Source of the DNA: Bacillota bacterium
Lineage (GTDB): Bacteria; Bacillota; Clostridia; Christensenellales; CAG-314
Assembly: GCA_023458375.1 (NCBI GenBank)
Contig: JAEWZT010000002.1
Location: forward strand, 186,001-250,000
Reading direction: 5' to 3'
DNA: 64,000 bases
The first letter of the stretch is position 1. Every line of letters starts with the position of its first letter. This document shows, piece by piece, positions 61,624 through 64,000 of this stretch. A program made the position numbers and the translations under genes. The notes beneath the pieces are model-generated. The model was not told where the DNA came from, searched no databases, and saw nothing but the letters and a program-made list of their open reading frames with translations.

Positions 61624-62115
61624 TCTCCTTATTTGAAAACACTATTAATTATTTTACCATATGTAAAGACAAAGAGCAATGTGTTTTGCAAATTCGTCCC
61701 CCTTTGGCATAAAGAAGAAACTGACGGTAAACATTTTGAGGCGGAAAAGGAAAAAAGCTGCAAATTATAAGCCGAAAAGAAATGTCTAAAAGAATAAAAT
61801 CAAAATGCAGTAACGGACAAAAGTGCAAGCGAAATAAAGCGGCAATAGAATAAAAAGTATGCAGTAAAGAAGAAAATATTTTAAGGACTTTTTGAGCGGT
61901 TAAAATAGTAATTAAGGCTTTTCTTGGCATTCAGGTCGCTTAACTGTAAGCGTTCATACAATGTATAAGGCGTTTCTTTATAAGCAACGCCGCTATATAT
62001 TTGCTCTATAATGGCTTTTTCGGCATTAAGTTGTTTTTATGGTAAAAACGCCGAAAAAAACTTCAAAATGAAAAAAAGAAGAAATACCGCGCTCTTAAAA
62101 AAGTAGTCCAAATAG
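61624..62115. other. Intergenic region before tRNA cluster
   Basis: About 490 bases, A-rich. A 93-codon minus-strand frame (61649-61930) has no ribosome binding site and I do not accept it. No repeat or RNA recognised. Confidence 0.45.
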
Positions 62116-62144
62116 TTGACAATATTTAGCGTAAATGTTAACAT
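62116..62144 (+). promoter_or_regulatory. Promoter of the tRNA cluster
   Basis: TTGACA (62116-62121), a 17-base spacer and TAACAT (62139-62144), 27 bases before the first tRNA. An overlapping CATAAT (62142-62147) is an alternative -10 at 20-base spacing. Confidence 0.7.
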
Positions 62145-62170
62145 AATCAAGCGCCTTTACTGTGCGCCGT

Positions 62171-62245
62171 CGCGGGGTAGAGCAGCGGCAGCTCGTCGGG
62201 CTCATAACCCGGAGGTCGAGGGTTCAAATCCCTCCCCCGCAACCA
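62171..62245 (+). tRNA. tRNA-fMet (CAT), initiator
   Basis: Cloverleaf with acceptor CGCGGGG / CCCCGCA, giving the C1-A72 mismatch that marks initiator tRNA; anticodon stem-loop CGGGCTCATAACCCG with three G-C pairs next to the loop; T arm GAGGGTTCAAATCCCTC; CCA encoded. Confidence 0.95.
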
Positions 62246-62290
62246 AAACGCAAACAGGCGTTTTATCCCCGCAAAAATTTTTTGTGGGGT
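62245..62290 (+). terminator. Hairpins between the first two tRNAs
   Basis: AAAACGC / GCGTTTT (62245-62264), overlapping the CCA end of tRNA-fMet, and CCCCGCA / TGTGGGG (62267-62289). The first is terminator-like, though only four T follow; these may be processing or attenuation structures. Confidence 0.4.
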
Positions 62291-62298
62291 TCAATTAT

Positions 62299-62375
62299 GG
62301 CGGCGTAGCTTAGTTGGCTATAGCGGCCGGTTCATACCCGGCAGGTCACTGGTTCGAGTCCAGTCGCCGCCACCA
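62299..62375 (+). tRNA. tRNA-Met (CAT), elongator
   Basis: Acceptor GGCGGCG / CGCCGCC with CCA encoded; anticodon arm GCCGG TTCATAC CCGGC gives CAT; T arm ends GGTTCGAGTCC. Sequence is like clostridial elongator tRNA-Met; a lysidine-type tRNA-Ile(CAT) cannot be formally excluded. Confidence 0.9.
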
Positions 62376-62392
62376 CTTACAAACATAAAAAA

Positions 62393-62467
62393 GGCCCCTT
62401 GGTCAAGCGGTTAAGACATCGCCCTTTCACGGCGGTAACACGAGTTCGAGTCTCGTAGGGGTCACCA
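62393..62467 (+). tRNA. tRNA-Glu (TTC)
   Basis: Acceptor GGCCCCT / AGGGGTC; anticodon arm CGCCCTTTCACGGCG with TTC; T arm GGTTCGAGTC-type (GAGTTCGAGTCTC); CCA encoded. Confidence 0.93.
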
Positions 62468-62481
62468 AATTTTCAACGCAA

Positions 62482-62557
62482 GGGAGCATAGCTCAGCTGG
62501 GAGAGCACCTGCCTTACAAGCAGGGGGTCATAGGTTCGAGCCCTATTGCTCCCACCA
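62482..62557 (+). tRNA. tRNA-Val (TAC)
   Basis: Acceptor GGGAGCA / TGCTCCC; anticodon arm CCTGCCTTACAAGCAGG with TAC; T arm ATAGGTTCGAGCCCTAT; CCA encoded. Confidence 0.94.
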
Positions 62558-62562
62558 AAAGA

Positions 62563-62591
62563 GGTAATTTAGCCAAAAATTACCCCTTTTT
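62563..62591 (+). terminator. Terminator of the tRNA cluster
   Basis: GGTAATTT / AAATTACC stem with 6-base loop, followed by CTTTTT, 6 bases after the last tRNA. Confidence 0.88.
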
Positions 62592-62791
62592 CATTGTATT
62601 AATGCGGTTTTTTGCGAATGTTTAATGGCTTTGTTCGGTTATTTTGGGTTAAAAGTGTATTTTTGCTTTAAATTGTTATACAGTTGCCGTACTCGTGAGT
62701 TTATAAACCCTTCGTAAATGTGCAGGTTATTTATTGATAACAAAGACAGCGGTGTGATATTAAACATTTAGTTTTAATCTTTTAACAAAAC

Positions 62792-63115
62792 TTATTTCAA
62801 AAGCGCTTGGGCGTAGCCCAGCACCTGATACTGGTCTTCTACCGAAAGTTTATTGATAAGCGCTAATAGTTTGTTTTGCAAAGGAGTCAGGTCCGCGTTG
62901 ATGTTTATTACACCTACGTCGTTTTCCCTCCCGAATAAATAATCAATGCTGACTTGAAAAAAATTGGCGATTTTAATAACACCCTGACAGTCGGGCAATT
63001 TGCCCTGCTTGGTCCAGCCCCTTACCGTTTGATAAGGAATATTACATGCCTTTGCAAAAGAACTGTCGTTCAGACCCTTTTCTTTTTTTAATTCTTCAAA
63101 TGTATTCAAAAACAT
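62792..63115 (-). CDS. XRE-family helix-turn-helix regulator
   Basis: A 107-residue Cro/C1-type protein. The helix-turn-helix is in residues about 7-63: FEELKKEKGLNDSSFAKACNIPYQTVRGWTKQGKLPDCQGVIKIANFFQVSIDYLFG, typical of XRE proteins. The C-terminal 40 residues (LTPLQNKLLALINKLSVEDQYQVLGYAQALL) form helices that often mediate dimerisation. AAGGA precedes the ATG. It is divergent from a 59-codon gene. Such regulators often occur beside phage or plasmid genes, but no such genes are seen here. Confidence 0.88.
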   Translation of the reverse strand: MFLNTFEELKKEKGLNDSSFAKACNIPYQTVRGWTKQGKLPDCQGVIKIANFFQVSIDYLFGRENDVGVININADLTPLQNKLLALINKLSVEDQYQVLGYAQALLK

Positions 63116-63162
63116 TTTTTTAATCCTTTTTGCTTAATATTTTATCAATAACAGTTTCTTTT

Positions 63163-63191
63163 TTTGTTGATTTGTTCTTTTGCATATGTTA
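63163..63191 (+). promoter_or_regulatory. Possible promoter and palindromic operator between the XRE gene and the small gene
   Basis: TTGATT (63163), a 17-base spacer and TATTAT (about 63186-63191) on the plus strand. An imperfect palindrome GCATATGTTATTATGTATGC overlaps the -10, which could be an operator for the divergent XRE regulator. Confidence 0.4.
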
Positions 63192-63352
63192 TTATGTATG
63201 CTAATGAATATAATATTTGAAAAACGCTCAAATGATAAAGCGTTTTCTTTATAAATGCTAAGCGCGGGCTTAAAAGCCTCAAAAAGGCAAAAGTAAGGCG
63301 TTTGTTTCCCCGCGCCGCCGCAAAATTAAGCAGCACAAAGGACAATTAAAAA

Positions 63353-63532
63353 ATGGAAAAAATATCTCTATCGTTATGCGAACTTAACCCCAGCGGCGTT
63401 TTGGAGCTTGCAGGCAAAAAGCAGCTGCTTTGCTACGACGTCAAATCGGGCTTCTTTTCAATCGTCAATTCAAAAGATGAAGTAGTTTTTGCGCCCGGCA
63501 TTTTATATTTTTGTTTAAATGAGGCTAAATAA
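63353..63532 (+). CDS. Small protein of 59 residues
   Basis: ATG behind AAAGGA, ending TAA. The product (MEKISLSLCELNPSGVLELA..., then KKQLLCYDVKSGFFSIVNSKDE, ending FCLNEAK) has alternating hydrophobic and polar residues and normal codon use for this window, and no stop codons in a region otherwise full of them. I do not recognise a family. It lies divergent from the XRE regulator gene. Confidence 0.5.
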   Translation: MEKISLSLCELNPSGVLELAGKKQLLCYDVKSGFFSIVNSKDEVVFAPGILYFCLNEAK

Positions 63533-63602
63533 TCGCCCCAAAGCGCATTTGCGTTAAAAATATAGTAAAAAAATTACTTAATAGCAAAAGCAAATCCGGA
63601 AA

Positions 63603-63729
63603 TTAAGGTACAGTTTAAAAGCAGTTTGAAAAAACATAAGAACATATTTGAGTTTAAAAATTGAAATTAGCGCACTTCCGATTAGACTATTTACTAAGTT
63701 TTTAAAAAGTAAAATAAATTGTACCTTAA
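63603..63729. mobile_element. Possible MITE-like inverted-repeat element
   Basis: TTAAGGTACAGTTT (63603-63616) and AAATTGTACCTTAA (63716-63729) form 14-bp terminal inverted repeats with one mismatch that enclose about 100 bases of AT-rich, non-coding sequence. The ends bear TTAA. It contains no reading frame. No second copy was noticed in the window, so mobility is only inferred. Confidence 0.35.
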
Positions 63730-63740
63730 AAAAATATCCC

Positions 63741-63773
63741 AAAAACAAAGCAGCCCCGCCTAGCGGGGCTGCT
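63741..63773 (-). terminator. Terminator of the DegV gene
   Basis: On the minus strand AGCAGCCCCGC / GCGGGGCTGCT (63749-63773, perfect 11-bp stem, 3-base loop) followed by TTGTTTTT. Confidence 0.88.
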
Positions 63774-63913
63774 GTTAAATTATAATATATTGATTTTAGG
63801 GTTTAATTAGGGTTTAATTTAGGTTTGGTTTAAAGCTTAATTTCTAATTCGTTATTCACTTTTTAAAGCTTTCTTAACATTCTTTATGCCTTTTTTCGGG
63901 CAAAAGCATGATT

Positions 63914-64000
63914 TTACTTTACAAAATATGCTATTGCGATTGCGCCGGGACCTGTATGCGTGCCTATGGTCGCGCCTACGTAGACGCGTTCCGTTATAGT
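63914..64000 (-). CDS. DegV family protein, C-terminal end (partial)
   Basis: The minus-strand frame entering from the right edge reads ...RVYVGATIGTHTGPGAIAIAYFVK and stops at 63914. The IGTHxGPGA motif is the C-terminal signature of DegV proteins (Fak B), which bind fatty acids and present them to fatty acid kinase. Only about 28 residues are visible. A terminator follows. Confidence 0.8.
   Translation of the reverse strand, partial: TITERVYVGATIGTHTGPGAIAIAYFVK

Noticed and set aside
61649..61930. 93-codon minus-strand reading frame
   Set aside because: No ribosome binding site, low-complexity AT-rich sequence, no recognisable family.

Overview
The window is a gene-dense chromosomal segment of a Gram-positive-type bacterium, most likely an uncultured member of the Bacillota, Clostridia side (inference). 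The signs are AddA/AddB instead of RecBCD, SpoVG, an S-box (SAM-I) riboswitch before metK, an RF2 gene with the programmed frameshift, RecD2, a zinc-type L31 ribosomal protein, clostridial families of unknown role (DUF5685, a small P-loop ATPase next to prfA, a double zinc-ribbon protein) and AGGAGG-type ribosome binding sites. Base composition is moderate-to-low GC. No phage, transposase, CRISPR array or rRNA is present. SpoVG alone does not show that the cell sporulates.

Layout. 1-2500: end of a glycoside hydrolase family 2 gene, tadA, then on the minus strand a small ABM-like protein and a lipoprotein. 2800-11700: addB-addA operon with a DUF2804 gene, then a membrane protein. 11950-18970: uvrC, a HAD phosphatase, rpmE, a DUF1385-PrmC fusion, prfA and a small P-loop ATPase, so excision repair followed by translation termination. 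19200-23920: trpS, DUF5685 and J-domain-like proteins, a PlsC-like acyltransferase, two small minus-strand proteins and an ArsR regulator. 24380-30590: recF (minus) divergent from gyrB-gyrA. 31150-40160: argS, a heterodimeric ABC exporter, a secreted HtrA-like protease lipoprotein, and a GPH-family sugar transporter (minus). 40730-49220: rsmA (minus), SAM riboswitch and metK, then recD2-comFC-secA as overlapping genes. 49260-56280: prfB, a TfoX-N protein, tsaD, an ECF S-component-like protein, a P-type ATPase and an M32 carboxypeptidase. 57420-61620: spoVG (minus) divergent from murC, a GtrA-like protein, and an atypical MDR-family protein (minus). 62170-62560: four tRNA genes (initiator Met, elongator Met, Glu, Val). 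The end holds an XRE regulator, a 59-codon small gene, a possible 127-bp inverted-repeat element and the 3' end of a DegV gene.

Most genes are housekeeping: DNA repair (AddAB, UvrC, RecF, RecD2, gyrase), translation (TadA, TrpS, ArgS, RF1, RF2, PrmC, RsmA, TsaD, L31), secretion (SecA) and wall synthesis (MurC). The unusual parts are: several repair and other genes with a -10 box immediately before the start codon and no ribosome binding site, consistent with leaderless mRNA (addB, recF, rsmA; weaker for uvrC, murC and the ABC exporter); hydrophilic low-complexity insertions inside AddA and ArgS; a DUF1385-PrmC fusion; a sugar transporter with a large extra loop domain; an alcohol-dehydrogenase-like protein that has lost its catalytic zinc ligands; and diverged tandem repeats filling two intergenic regions. 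I see no clear multi-gene defence system or biosynthetic cluster.
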